NCBI GenBank assembly: GCA_007570785.1 | Contig: ML662449.1 | Location: forward strand, 11,160,822-11,224,821 | Direction of reading: 5' to 3' | DNA length: 64,000 nucleotides | Origin: Antilocapra americana | Taxonomy: Eukaryota > Chordata > Mammalia > Artiodactyla > Antilocapridae | Shown: positions 21,371-33,284 of the stretch, piece by piece | How positions within the stretch are numbered: the first letter of the stretch is position 1 | How the letters are laid out: each line of letters begins with the position of its first letter | Notes under the pieces: generated by a model | Seen by the model: only the letters and a program-made list of their open reading frames with translations | Databases searched by the model: none | Told to the model about the DNA's origin: nothing | Translations under genes and position numbers: made by a program

Positions 21371-22317
21371 TCACTGTCTTCTAATATTGAAATTAAGATG
21401 ACCCAAGCCTCCATTTCTCTATTAAGAAACTCTCTTCCCTCTCTGGGCTCTTTCCCCCTATATTAAGTCTGACAATGCCCAAGGAGTCAGTCTGGGATGC
21501 TGTCACCCTGTGGCCAAGTCAGGCTTGGACACTGTACCCCCAACTCACTCCAGGCTGAAAGACTCTATACTGAGTGCCTCAAAATCATATCATCAAGCAC
21601 TAAAATGTTTTGGAAAAAACAAAGTTGAAAGAAGAGTACTATCTGTGTTTCCACCATCCAAAGACAACCATAATTAACAGTTGATGTATCTCATTCCAAG
21701 ATTCTCTCCTACATACAGACTCTTTTTGCCAAGTTATTATTGCATGTGTATAAAAAAAAAATCCCTCTATAGCTTCCAACCCTAGAAATGAGAGACAACA
21801 CAGGATTTACCCCACCACCTAAAGCATGCTGAGCTGCCATGGATTCCCACAAAATCTGCAGCAAACTTCTCCCCTCAATCCTAATAGGCCCCACATGGCA
21901 AAACGTGCTAAAGAAACTGGAGTCTTTCCCCAGTGACCCTGGATTGATTGCAGTGCTGCCATCATTACTGCCCTGTGTACACTGTCAAGCAATCTTCTCT
22001 CTCTGGACAGGATGATGCTCATCACACAGGCATCCATGTCATCCTTAGTCTCCAGTATATTTTGAAAACTAAATTTTGGAACCATGATAAGACAAAGCTA
22101 AGATATCATTAGCAGTGTTGTGTTCTTGTTGCTTGCTTAGAGGATACTTTATTAGCCTCCTTTGCAAAACTGAGAAGGCTGATGATGGAATATCCTAAGA
22201 ATGGAAATAAAGCAATCTAATGGGCCAAAGACTACTCTAAGAGATGAACTCAGTTTTTCCATTATCTTCTGTTGTGATCTCACCTAAGCCAACTTGGTTG
22301 TTCACAATTATTAGGTT
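21371..22317. other. Mostly unique stretch
   Basis: An 88-codon frame at 21819-22085 (-) reads without low complexity but matches no family I know. It overlaps a second frame and I do not call it. The bases at 21640-21730 ('acaaccataattaacagttgatgtatctcattccaagattctctcc') look like part of an old LINE 3' end. Confidence 0.35.
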
Positions 22318-23125
22318 CTTTCTTTTTTTTATTGAATATTTTATTTTATTTTATTTTTTTAATTTTCTTTATTTTATTGTGTTGGTTTTGCCATACATTG
22401 ACATGAATCCGCCATGGGTTTACATATGTTCCCCCTCCAGAACCCCCCCTCCCTCCTCCCTCCCGATTCCCTCCCCCTGGGTCATCTTGGTGCACCAGCC
22501 CCGAGCATCAACCCTGGGCTGGCGATTGATTTCACATATAATAATTAACATGTTTCAATGCCATTCTCCCATATCATCCCACCCTTGCCCTCTTCCACAG
22601 AGTCCACGAGACTGTTCTATACATCTGCGTTTCTTTTTCTGTCTTGCATGCAGGGTTCTCGATACCATCTTTCTAAATTCCATATATATGTGTTAGTAGA
22701 CTGTATTGTTTTTCCTTCTGGCTTACTTCACTCTGGATAATAGGCTCCAGTTCCGTCCACCTGAGTAGAACTGATTCAAATGAATTTTTTTTTAATGCTG
22801 AGTAATATTCCATTGTGTATATGTACCACAGCTTTCTTATCCATTCGTCAATTGATGAGCATCTAGGTTGCTTCCATGTCCTGGCTATTGTAAACAATGC
22901 GGCGATGAACATTGGGGTACACGTGTCTCTTTCAATTCTGGTTTCCTCGGTGTGTATGCCCAGCGGTGGGATTGCTGGGTCATATGGCAGTTCTATTTTC
23001 AGTTTTTTAAGGAATCTCCACACTGTTTTCCATAGTGGCTGTACTAGTTTGCATTCCCACCAACAGTGTAAGAGGGTTCCCTTTTCTCCACATCCTCTCC
23101 AGCATTTATTGCTTGTAGGTTATTT
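22318..23125 (-). mobile_element. Young bovine-type L1, 5'-truncated
   Basis: This is a second copy of the L1 family seen at 18.2 kb, in the same orientation and closely similar over the shared 3' UTR and ORF2 end. It extends about 110 bp further 5' ('ctccacactgttttccatagtggctg ... ccacatcctctccagcatttattg'). The 3' poly(A) is at the left edge (T-rich, about 22320-22370). I could not identify an exact target duplication. Confidence 0.93.
22673..23023 (-). pseudogene. L1 ORF2 C-terminal fragment
   Basis: The 116-codon frame is the C-terminal cysteine-region end of L1 ORF2p: [13 protein letters not shown] near residue 13, [20 protein letters not shown] near residue 34, [14 protein letters not shown] near residue 67. 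The ORF continues close to its natural end. The endonuclease and RT domains are absent, so it is non-functional. Confidence 0.92.
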
Positions 23126-23196
23126 CTAATAAACATGGGCAGCATCCAATAGCTAGAAGTGGGTGGGGTCTATAGATATCTCCCTTTGCCATTTGA

Positions 23197-23417
23197 TTGT
23201 TGCTGTTGTTTAGTCACTAAGTCATGTCCATCCTTTTGTGACCCCATGGACTGTAGCTCTCCAGTCTCCTCAGTCCATGGGAAGAGGCAAGAATATTGGA
23301 GTGGGTTGCTATCACTCTCTCCAGGGGATCTTCTGGCCCAAGTGATTGAACCCATGTCTCCTGTGTCTCCTGCATTGGCAGGTAGATTCTTTACCACTGA
23401 GCCACCTGGGAAACCCC
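23197..23417 (-). mobile_element. Bov-tA SINE
   Basis: The + strand runs from 'gttgctgttgtttagtcactaagtcatgtcc' (tail) via 'ttggagtgggttgctatcac' to the head 'ttctttaccactgagccacctgggaaaccc'. It is nearly full length, about 70 bp from the end of the L1 copy. Confidence 0.93.
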
Positions 23418-24054
23418 ACCATTTTCTTACAATAAAATTAAGTCCCAGACAAAATTCTACCATATATACATTCATTCACTTATCAAGCAGGCTTCAAAAT
23501 GCTCATACAATCAAACCTGTAAGCGTGACATTCCAGCTCTCCATCCCTGTAGAAAGTTTTAGGTTCACCAAAGGAAGATGTAACAATAGACTAGCAGCAG
23601 GTTTCAGCTGATTTTATAATTAGATTTGTGGGACCAGAATTCTCTAATCAGTGGCTGGTACAGGATCATTTCCAAAGGAAACATCTGGCATCATTTGGAA
23701 AGTTGTGGACCACTAGACTATGTTCTTATGTTCTGTTAAGCAAAGGGGGAGGGTCACTACAATATTTCTAACCAATCCACAGATCTTGAACACTATTTTG
23801 TTCACCTACAAAAAGTAAAACCCCTAGTGTTGGTTACAAAGATAATTGAAGTCCACCTCTGGAGTATTGGCTTCTATCTAACTAGAAGTTTTCAAAACAC
23901 TAACTACTTGCCCAGAAGTGTATGTTCCCTCTTAGGGTAACAGACTGTACCTGAGATATAGGTCATATATACAAATACATACACATCATATATACCAACA
24001 TGAGGATGCTTTTGTGGTGTGCAAACACAGAGAAGTAGATAGATATACCGATAG

Positions 24055-24160
24055 GTAGATGTAGATACAGATAAAGGTATATGAATATATGTGTATACAT
24101 ATATATAAAATCCATATGTGTGAGTATATATATATATATATATATATAAAGATATATAAG
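24055..24160. repeat. (TA)n-rich microsatellite
   Basis: Imperfect TA/TATG sequence surrounds a pure TA run at about 24125-24147. Neighbouring 'gtagatagatata' units at 24035-24060 are a decayed GATA repeat. Confidence 0.88.
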
Positions 24161-24869
24161 TATAAAATCAAGCTATTTTATCAAAGTATTTTAAAGTAAA
24201 TTATGGGGAGCACAATATCACTCTCATTAAAAAAATGTTTTTAAAATCCAGATAAAAGAAGGAGGTAGGTAGAATAAAACTTCAAGATTTCATTTTGTTT
24301 TTAGGGCTGAGTCTTAAACTCATTTCATTTGAAAGAAGCCTGAATATATTAGACATGTAGGGAAATAATCCCACTATTAGTATAATCACTTGCATCTGTC
24401 AAATGTGCCCTGATGTATAATACGCTTTCTTTTACTCCAGAGGACCCCAAAGAAACAAAAGTTCAGGCAGAATTGCAAAGGAAGGAGAAATAATATTATT
24501 ACCCAGGGTTGAATCCTGTCAAAAAAAAAAAAAAATGATACCCTCAAACCACTCAAAGGTCAATGATTACCATCCCATAGGATGATGGATGCTATAGAGG
24601 AGAGAACAACGGATTCAAGAGCAGAGTAAGGAAGAGTACCCGTGGCTGTTGGGAAATCAGGAAAGAACCCAAGGGATCATACTGGAGCTGGGTCCTGCAG
24701 GAGACATTTGTCTGGCCAAGATGGGATGTCCACCAGTCTGGCAAATGAGGAAAATAGAGTTCCTATCTCTCAGAGGAGTGAGAATTAACAAAGTGTGTTT
24801 CCATCCTGGCATGTGGTATCCACATGCAGGAATCCATCTTGTAAAGTCAGGAAGCAGGCTGCAAAGAGC

Positions 24870-25090
24870 TCTGCACTGAGTCACAAGCCCTGGGTCCCAA
24901 CCTCAGCTCAACCCCACTAGTCACACAACGCGAGGTTGGTCTCTTCCTCTCGCTTCACCTTAGTCCCACACGTCTAAAATAAAGTCTGTGACACTGTTTT
25001 GCTGCCTCCCATGAGGACCAAGTGACATCCAAGATTGGGAAGGGCTTTGGAGAGTTAAGGACTTTGCAAACACAAGCTATTCCTTTCATC
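24870..25090 (+). mobile_element. Probable MIR SINE, degraded
   Basis: Text such as 'gcactgagtcacaagccctgggtcccaacctcagctcaaccccactagtcaca' followed by 'cttcaccttagtcccacacgtctaaaataaag' follows the MIR order. Divergence is high. Confidence 0.55.
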
Positions 25091-25824
25091 ACAAATAGAG
25101 GACACGTTTTTTAAGTTCAGTTTGGCTACAGAAAATTCGGAGTAGACGGGAGAAGCATCAAAATCTGTTCATGGACTTCCAAGGCCAAGCCTTGATCTTC
25201 AGGTTCCCTGGCCCCCTTTGACAATGCTCCAGACTTTATAACTGGGCCTTGAAAGACTGAGGCAGGTCTAACTGTGTCCTTCACTGGAGGCTCTCTCACT
25301 GTTGAAGCTTTGGCATGAGGGTCATCCATGTCCGTCTCCAAGATAGAGAGAAAAGCCAGTTCTAGAGGTAGGGTGACCTCCCCATTCTGTCCTGATGAGG
25401 GCTCCCCACTAAGGGTAAGCAGTCAAAAGTGATGTCCCATGTCGCTTAGTCCCTCAATCCTCACTTTAAGGCCAAATTAAAAGTCTTCAAGGTGGATCTT
25501 TGATCAGAAGGAGAATGTTGTTTAATTGACAAGGCTGTTTTTCACGAACGGTTGGTTCTTCCCCTAGGGGCAGCTGTTTAGAAGCAGTCCTACTAATAAG
25601 AAAGTCTCTTGAATTTAAATGTCAGCATCACAAACACTGGGCTCTGGGCTCCAGCAAGGACAAGGGGCCTGGCTGGCCTCACAGCTCATTTAGGGTAAAC
25701 AGATGCTTGAAACTAAACCAAGTCTCAACAAAGCAGCCTGTATGGGGTCTCCCTTATGCTGGCCACCAATGGTGTGAGAGTAACAGTGGGTCACCATTCA
25801 TGTTACAAGGCTGTTACTGATGGT

Positions 25825-25965
25825 TCACTCATGGAACAAGCATTTATTGAACACCTATTGTGTGCTGGCACTAGACTAGTCACTGAGTCAGCCACCAAAA
25901 ATGAATAAGATGTCATCCTGGTCCTCAGAGAGGTTAAAATCAAGGAAGGGAACACAGGGAAATAA
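25825..25965 (-). mobile_element. L2 LINE 3' end
   Basis: The + strand reads 'tggaacaagcatttattgaacacctattgtgtgctggcactagactagtcactg ... aatgaataagatgtcatcctggtcctcagagag'. This is the reverse-complemented terminal 140 bases of L2. Confidence 0.85.
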
Positions 25966-26044
25966 AAAGAAATCGATATCCCCTTAGGAAGGCTTCCAGG
26001 AGTGCCTGGGAGCCTGATTCTCCTACAGTTGGGGGTGGTGAAGG

Positions 26045-26225
26045 GAGTGGACCAGAATGCCCAGAGCTGTGCTTCTGAATGTCACTATGCACACAATCCT
26101 TCTAGAGGCCTTGCTAAATGCAGAGCTGACTCAGTGGGTTTGAGATGGGGCCTGAGATTCTACATCCCTAACAAGATCCAAGAGATACTGAGAATGACGC
26201 TAGTGCACAGACCACATTCTGAGCC
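26045..26225. mobile_element. MER5-group hAT MITE
   Basis: The sequence 'ctgtgcttctgaatgtcactatgcacacaatccttctagaggccttgctaaatgcagagctgactcagtgggtttgagatggggcctgagattctacatccctaacaag' follows the MER5A/B consensus pattern. The ends are decayed. Confidence 0.7.
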
Positions 26226-26439
26226 ATGACGTTCAGGAAAACTCTGATGGCTGAGCCAAGTCTGAAGAATGAGCCAAAGTCAGCCAGGGTAAGGGGAAGT
26301 TGGGGGTGGGGTGGGGGGTCTCATGGCTCAGGCAAACACCAGGAGGGGTGGAGGGCTCAGGGAAGTACAAGGCCTTCAGTTTTGCTTGTGGGAAGTGGAA
26401 GAAAAACCTGGAGAGGAAGACAAGGGAAAAGGCATAGGG

Positions 26440-26640
26440 GCATTTGGTCTTTATGGAAAAGATGGTGGGGACCATTTAAACATGTTTGAGCTGGGAAGAG
26501 CTATGGTCAGATGGCATTTTTAGAAGATCTCTTAGCCAAAATTACAGGAAGTGGACCAGCAAAGGTTAAGATAAGAAGGAGGGAGCCAATAAGGGGGTTG
26601 TTTCTCCATTACAAACAGAGATGGAATCAGGAGGTGTCAG
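26440..26640 (-). mobile_element. L2 LINE fragment
   Basis: The bases 'gagctatggtcagatggcatttttagaagatctcttagcc' correspond to the reverse-complemented L2 segment 'gtgacatgatcagatttgcattttagaaagatc'. The following bases 'aagaaggagggagccaataagg' continue in step. Confidence 0.6.
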
Positions 26641-26984
26641 AAGATAACATCAACAGATAGCATTTCTCCACAGCTTCAAATTCACCTTCTCCAAATTCAC
26701 TCTGGTCAATGGCTCTCCAGTGCCCTCAAACTGATTTTGAAACTCTTCTGTCTGACTTTGAAAACATGCCACAACTACTTTCACCCATATCTCCACTAGA
26801 TAATACCCCACGACTCAGAATGAACACCCATTTGATGCCCTCCCATGACCTGCTGGGCTGATGTTCAGACCTTCCAGCTCAGCCTCACTGCCATACTTAG
26901 CTCTCACTGTTCACCTCACCTGGAGAGTCCCAGAGGCTCTTCTCTACCTGGAAGCACATGCCACTGTGCTTTCAGCCCCCACAG

Positions 26985-27640
26985 TTGTTGTTGTTCAGTC
27001 TCTAAGTCATGTCCAAGTCTTTGCCACCCCATGGACTGCAGCACTCCAAGGTTCCCTGTCCTTCACCATCTTTCAGAGTCTGCTCAAACTCATGTCCATT
27101 GAGTCAGCGAAGTGAAGTGAAGTGAAGTTGCTCAGTCGTGTCCTACTCCTAGTGACCCCATGGACTATAGCCTACCAGGCTCCTCTGTCCATGGGATTTT
27201 CCAGGCAAGAGTACTGGAGTGGGTTGCCATTGCCTTCTCCAGAGGATCTTCCCCACCCAGGGATCGAACGTGGGTCTCCCGCATTGTAGGCAGACGCTTT
27301 ACAGTCTGAGCCACCAGGGAAGTCTTATTGAGTCAGTAATGCCATCCAGCCTTCTCATCCTCTGTCACCCCCTTCTCCTCCTGTCCTCAATCTTTCCCAG
27401 CATCAGGGTCTTTTCCAGTGAATCAGCTCTTTGCATCAGCTGACCAAAGAATTGGAGCTTCAACTTCAGCATCAGTCCTTCCAATGAATATTCAGGGTTG
27501 ATTTCTTGTAGGATTGACTGGTTTGAACTCCTTGCTGTCTAAGGGACTCTAAAGAATCTTCTCCAGCACCAAAGTTCAAAAGCATCAATTCTTCAGCATT
27601 CAACCTTCTTCATAGTCCAACTCTCACATCCGTACACATT
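26985..27640 (-). mobile_element. BovB LINE 3' end, split by a SINE
   Basis: Two collinear reverse-complemented BovB pieces, 26985-27107 (3' terminus) and 27327-27640, are separated by a Bov-A2-type SINE. The right piece ends near the MYGCESW-coding bases ('catagtccaactctcacatccgtacac'). No frame is open across it. Confidence 0.92.
27108..27326 (-). mobile_element. Bov-A2/Bov-tA SINE inside BovB, with TSD
   Basis: It is complete: left end with GAAGT repeats and 'tgctcagtcgtgtcc', body 'ctggagtgggttgccattgcc', right-end head 'ctgagccaccagggaagtc'. The exact 10-base duplication attgagtcag flanks it (27098-27107 and 27327-27336). Confidence 0.95.
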
Positions 27641-27805
27641 TGCAAAGCTTCCCCCGACTATTTCAGCCCCACCAGTCTGAGCAACATGCAGCCTGCTTCA
27701 TTCTATTTGTGCTCAATCCCAGAGGGCTCTGTAATATGCCCTCTTTTATTTCCTTTTGCTTTTAACAAAATTGCTCATCTTTCAGAAGTGTCCCTGTACC
27801 TGTTT

Positions 27806-28215
27806 AGTTCAGTTTAATCGCTCAGTCATGTCCGACTCTTTGCGACCCCATGGACTGCAGCACACCGGGCCTCCCTGAGTTTACTCAAACTCATCTCCAT
27901 TGAGTTGGTGATGCCATCTAACCATCTCATCCTCTGTCATCCCCTTCTCTGCCTGCCCTCAATCTTGCCTAGCCTCAGGGTCTTTTCAAATGAGTCAGCT
28001 TTTGCATCAGATAGCCAAAGTATTGGGGTTCCAGCTTCAACATCAGTCCTTCCAATGAACACCAAGGACTGATGTCCTTTAGGATGGACTGGTTGGATCT
28101 CCTTGCAGTCCAGGGTACTCCTAAGAGTCTTTTCCAACACCACAGTTCAAAAGCATCAATTCTTCAGCCCTCAGCTTTCTTTACAATCCAACTCTCACAT
28201 CCATATATGACTACT
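27806..28215 (-). mobile_element. BovB LINE, short 3' end
   Basis: The reverse-complemented BovB 3' terminus ('gttcagtttaatcgctcag') continues to 'actctcacatccatatatgactactg'. It lies only about 165 bp from the previous BovB copy and in the same orientation. It covers the same part of the element, so it is a separate insertion and not a continuation. A 27-base internal deletion is visible near 27875 ('ctccctgagtttactc'). Confidence 0.92.
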
Positions 28216-28992
28216 GTATTATGGATCAAATAAAAATAACAAAGGGAAATCTGTGCACCCTCCTTTTGGGTTCAGAAACAGACATCACCACATCACCAAG
28301 ATATCTAGAGCTCCCATATGCTCCTCCTTGGTGGCCCTGTTGTTTTTTTGTTTTATTTTGTTTTACTGTGGCCACTGCTAACACGCATAACCCAACATAA
28401 GACCTGAGGAACAGGAGCAGTCTTCTCCATCCTTTGGTTATTCCATAGCAATTGTCATAATACTTTCTATACTAAAACTCTGGGCATGCAACCAGCCAGG
28501 GTGAGTATACTTGTGGAAAAATGAAAATGAATATTTTAAATCAGGTGTGCCTGGAATAATCCCAGGCATAGAGTCACTAACCCCTTAGCATTTAGCAGAC
28601 TATCCAGGATGAGACAGGCCTTCAGTGAACATTAATCTAATTGAATTCTGGTTTTCCTTCATCCAGTGGATGGAATATAGATTCCGGTCAATGTCAGATG
28701 TAAAAATATTGCAGTAAGCAAGTGATCCTGAAGTGGGGCTCAGCCCCTCCCACCACAAGGTGTGCATTTACACCCACTGGGGTCTAGAAAGAAATTCTAG
28801 ATCTTCTGTTTGTACTTAGGTTTTTTTCTCAACCTTTTAAAGTTTTAATTTGGGGTATTTGTCTTCTACATGTTGTATGAAAGGAGAAAAGATTAGCATT
28901 CCCCTTGACTAGGATGGAAGAAGCTCTCTGGCCTGACACTATGCCTTTGATTAGGGCATTGCCACCTACTTCATGGCATCTAACCCCTGTTT
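28216..28992. other. Unique stretch, nothing recognised
   Basis: No gene or repeat beyond a T-rich patch at about 28340-28370. Confidence 0.4.
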
Positions 28993-29205
28993 GGGGGCAT
29001 CCCTTGTGGCTCAGATGATAAAGAATCTGCCTGCAGTGCTGGAGACCCCAGTCTATTTCCTGGGTCAGGAAGATCCCCTGGAGAAAGGAATGGCAACCTA
29101 CTCCAGTATTCTTGCTTGGAGAATCCCATGGACAGAGGAGCCTGGTGGGCTACAGACCATGGGGTCGCAAAGAGTCAGACACAACTGAACAACTTTCATT
29201 TTCCC
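28993..29205 (+). mobile_element. Bov-tA SINE
   Basis: Head 'gggggcatcccttgtggctcagatgataaag', body 'ggtcaggaagatcccctgg', tail 'agagtcagacacaactgaacaactttc'. It is full length and well preserved. Confidence 0.94.
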
Positions 29206-30944
29206 TTTCACATGTCTTATGGATATAATGTATGTAGTATGTGCTTGCTATATGTGTATATATAGCATTTACTACATAGTATATAACATGCTACATAGTG
29301 TCACAGGTGTGGTATGCAGCATAGAAGCACACCTAACTACAGTAGGCAGCAGGAAAATACACTGAGAGACCCAAAGTGAAGTCTCCCCATGAGCTCATAA
29401 GACACAGCCATTCATTCATTCATTCAATCATCCAAAAAAATAGCTTACTGATCTCCTCATGTGGTGTGCCATGCTCTGTTGCCCAAATTGCATCAGACAG
29501 AGGCAAGAAAGCAGGCATCATCAGGAAGCTGGTCAAGTCCAGTCCTGTCCTGCTGCCCCCTAGACTTGGGCTGCTTCATGGCTCAGATAACTGGTGTGTG
29601 GCACTAAGTTGCCCAAAGTAAGAAAATACATACTAAATGTGCACCCACCTAAGAGGATGAAGATGGAAGAGGTCAACTAGACCTGGGCTTTTAATCTTGG
29701 TCACAGATGTTTCCTGTTCATTACAAACTCACAGCAGTCATTTAACATGGTCCTTTTATTCACACCTGGCCTTCTCTCCCCAGCAAAGAAGGGGGTTACC
29801 TACCTGACAGATGCCTAAGAAGCTCCTGACCCTCAAAGATGCCTCCCCACCCTCCAGATGACTGAAACTGCTCTCTGAAGGACAGTCTCACAGCTAAGTT
29901 AAGGAATATGATTTTTAATCTAACCTATTAAACTTGCACTAAGTTGTAAATGACATGTGCTCAGTACTCTCTAGAGAACTAGTTTTGCTAGAGACAAAGA
30001 TGGAAAAGAAGGTAACACCAGAGAACTGACCTATTAGTACCTACGGGTGAAATGAGTGCGTCTCATGGATGCAAAAGTAGCCTTGGAAAGGAGACACCAT
30101 CAGGCCACTGGGCCAGGGAAGGAACATTGAACTTGTCCATTTTGCCAAGGGCTGTTTTAGACCCAGTACCTGCCCCCTGGCCTCAAACACTTAGTTACTA
30201 TCAAGAATGTTAGTGCTAGAAGGAAGTAGGGAGAGATCCCTGGGATAGGCTAGACCCCAGCCTCCTGACTGCTGGTCCAGATTCTCCTCCAATGAGCTTT
30301 CAACATACCTGGCGATTGAGGTGAGTAAACAAAAAGAGATTAAAAACTCAAGCCCATCATCCATTTTGAAAAACTAGCTCAGTTCTTTGCTCTAACTGTT
30401 TTGAACCGCTTAGCTCATCTCTCCCCTCTGGGGTTTTGATTATACATTCTTGGCACTTCTCGGAGTGATGCCAGAAGTGGGGAGGCAGCCGAGATGATTC
30501 TCATCCATATCCCATCCCAGAGGTGAGCCTGGGAACAATGCACTGTTGTTTTACTGGATAAAATAAGACAGAGACTTCACTTACACTGCAAAACCTGGGG
30601 TTAAATGTCCTGTTACAATTTGGGGGAAAGATAGAAAAGAGCAATACCCAAAGGCACCTTCCTGATTGCCAAGGTTGAGAAGCTGGAGCAGTCAGAGACT
30701 TACAGAGTATCCAGGCACATAGTGCATTGATTTAACGGCAACTTACCGAGGGGTGACTAGCTCAACAATAAGAGTTTCTATAAAGATTTTATTTCATTTT
30801 AAACAATTCTACTTTAAAATTACTGATATTAGAACTGTTTAACCCAAATCATGAGCCATATTTTAAATATGTAAATATGTCCTTTTAATACACTGACTTT
30901 TGAGAACAATTTTAATATATATATAATCCATATATACATAGAAT
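29206..30944. other. Unique stretch
   Basis: A short CATT repeat lies at about 29410-29430. The frame at 29376-29621 has no recognisable domain. The bases at 30900-30930 are an AT-rich patch. No gene was supported. Confidence 0.4.
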
Positions 30945-31285
30945 TAGCCAGCTAGGGATGCCAAAACAAAGGGTCACAGACTAGCCTGCTCAAATGACAG
31001 TAATTTATTTCTCTCCCAGTTCTGGGAGCCAAAGTTTGAGATCAAGGTATCTGCAGAGTTGGTCTCAGAGGCCGCCCTCCTTGGCTCATGGATGCCTGTC
31101 TCTGTGTCGTCACGTGATCTTCCCTCTGTGTGTAACTGTCTCCATGTTTCCTCTTTTTACAAGGACACCAGTCATATTGGACACCATCCTAATGACCTCA
31201 CTGAAAGATCTCAACTCCTCCTTCTGAGGTATGGGGGCTAGGACTTCAACACTTGAGTTTTAGGGGGACCCATTTCGGGCTGCGT
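30945..31285 (-). mobile_element. MLT1-type LTR (ERVL-MaLR), solitary
   Basis: The + strand follows the reverse complement of the MLT1/MST consensus: 'gtaatttatttctctcccagttctgggagccaaagtttgagatcaaggtatc', then 'gtcgtcacgtgatcttccctctgtg', 'acaaggacaccagtcatattggac', 'cctaatgacctc' and 'aggacttcaacacttgagttttaggggg'. No internal viral region is attached. These LTRs are ancient and inert. Confidence 0.8.
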
Positions 31286-33284
31286 ACAGTGTACTGTGCA
31301 CAGACAACTGAGCATCTTTGCCCTAATTGTCACTAAGTTTCCTATAAAACCTGAGTGTGATGCATGTGACTGAGTTTCTAGTCAAACTCTTGCATCACAT
31401 CCTTAATAGAAATGAAGAGAGTCTGTAGATTATAATCTAGACTTCTTATAAAGGATAACACACACATGGTATTAGGATAATTTTCCTCAAAGGAACAGCT
31501 ACTCTTTAATTCTGAACATTTTAAGACATCCAGAATCACTTTCCCTAAGCAATTATGATTTTACAAAATGCTGTCAAGACCATTGCAAAGTTTTACTGCC
31601 CAGACAGAGCTAAATGCCTGGAGCTTTCAGCGGTGATTTATTATTTACTCTGGAGGTAGGTTGCTAAGCAAGATTTATTCAGTAAGAACAGAGCCATCCG
31701 TAACAGTACAATATATGTTTGACTGCGAGGGAGATTCTTTTTCACCATTCCTCCAGAGAGTGCGTCCTCCACAAGAAGAAAAAAATCTATCTTTATGTAA
31801 GTTTTCATCCTTTTGTGAAATCAAGGGTACCAGTATGGATTTAACAAACCAGTTTGACTTCAAATGTTCTCATTTGAATTTTAGCTCTGAGAAATTTTCA
31901 GAATAAAAGCAATGGGAGAACAATATCCAAGTTCATTGATGGAATCTGCTGGGTATTTGCTTTACCTACACAGGGCTTTTATTTCCTGAGGAGTTGCTTC
32001 ATTGCATTACAGTGGCCTAACTCACACCTTCATACCAGCTTGCAGCAACTCTGGATTCCTAGGGAAAAAAAGAGCACTAATAATGCATATTTGCCAACTT
32101 GGGTTTTCAGAATTGGTAACAAGGACTAGAGACCAATTGCTGGCCTGCTTCCGCCCCCTAGTGATCATAACTGCTGCTTTTTGCTAAAGACAAGAGAACT
32201 GAGGACTAGTGAAATAAGCTGCTGCCTACGTCCCCCACTTTAGCAACCAAATACCCACAGCCCTCCAGCTGCCCTTCCACCAATCTCAGAAAAGGGAAAT
32301 GATCAACTCATTCACATTAAGGTGTACAGGACTGAAAACTTCCCTTCTCCCCAGGCTATGCATTTCAACAAAAGCACTGAACCAAAAAGGCAATGCTGCT
32401 TAACCCAAAAAAATAAATCACCAGTAGTGGAAATCTAGAAAATTAAAAACTTTTAAGTAAAAAGACTGTTTTCCCTAGGCCTTTTTGTCTTTGTGTTTTG
32501 GAGGAACATCTTTGAAAAGTTATCCAGTGTCTCAGTTTCTTCAAGGAATTACAGCCTTTTCTATAATCTGGAGGAGAGGGAAAAAATTATCAGAAGACCC
32601 AGGAAAATGTTCCATTCCCTTGACTTCTCTCCTCCATCATCAGCTGCTCCCACCCCTGTCCCTGGCTGGAAGGTCGGCTCTGGGTGGCAACCATGTCCAA
32701 CAGGGCAGCTCGCCCCCCAGACACAAAGTGGGTGGAAACAGAAGCAAGAAATGTTTGGTTAGACTCCAACCACCCTCCCCTAGCTGCTCCCAGGATCCCC
32801 ACCACAGTTCCTCAATGGGTCAGGCAGTTCTTCAGGCAGGTGGCCAATCCCCACAAATAGCTTTTGATCTGGAAAGTAGGATTGAACAAAGAGAGCTAGA
32901 CTAGGAGACAGTCTCTGGGAAGCTTGAGAGGCCCCAGGCAATGTTTCTGAACTCTGACTTGAATGGGTCATTCATCAACCCCCTCCCAAGTGTTGGAAAT
33001 TGGCCTCTCCCCCACCAGGAGCAAAGCCAGAGGGTCGCCCCTGCCACCAGTGCCCAAGTTCAACCTAGATGGAATCAGGAAGAAAAGGGAAAGGATGCAG
33101 AGAGGAGGGCTGCTTTGTGTTGTGAGTGTAGCTTGCTGAGAAGCCATAGGGACCCATGAGTGCCTCCAAGCTGCCATCGCCAATTCCCACAAACACAGAG
33201 TCTGCAGAAGTAGAAGCTGGTGGAGCGTGACTGGTGCCTGGAGTCCAAGGGCTGGTTTCAGCGCACAGTCTCAACTACATGGAG
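31286..33284. other. Unique stretch with a CTCF-like word
   Basis: Frames at 31661-31906, 32485-32904 and 32941-33159 (+) and several opposite-strand frames overlap each other and show no domain. The bases at 32151-32165 resemble the reverse-complemented CTCF core (see findings). Confidence 0.4.

Larger units (their letters stand above)
23418..25824. other. Unique stretch with AT microsatellite and a MIR
   Basis: Apart from the microsatellite and the MIR listed separately, no repeat or gene was recognised. The paired frames at 24649-24879 (+) and 24657-24884 (-) overlap almost entirely on opposite strands, which argues against either being coding. Confidence 0.4.

Noticed and set aside
21819..22085. 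88-codon minus-strand frame considered as a processed pseudogene
   Set aside because: It reads smoothly but I could not match it to any protein family. No poly(A) or target duplication was found.
28880..28920. 'agattagcattccccttgac' considered as part of a U6 snRNA pseudogene
   Set aside because: Only about ten bases resemble U6 ('agattagcat'). The flanking U6 sequence is absent.
30945..31285. Possible proviral gene remains next to the MLT1-type LTR
   Set aside because: Only LTR-type sequence was found. There is no internal gag or pol text on either side, so it is a solitary LTR.
32485..32904. 139-codon open frame on the plus strand
   Set aside because: Overlaps other frames on both strands with no motif or repeat origin. 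Probably chance in a GC-richer patch.
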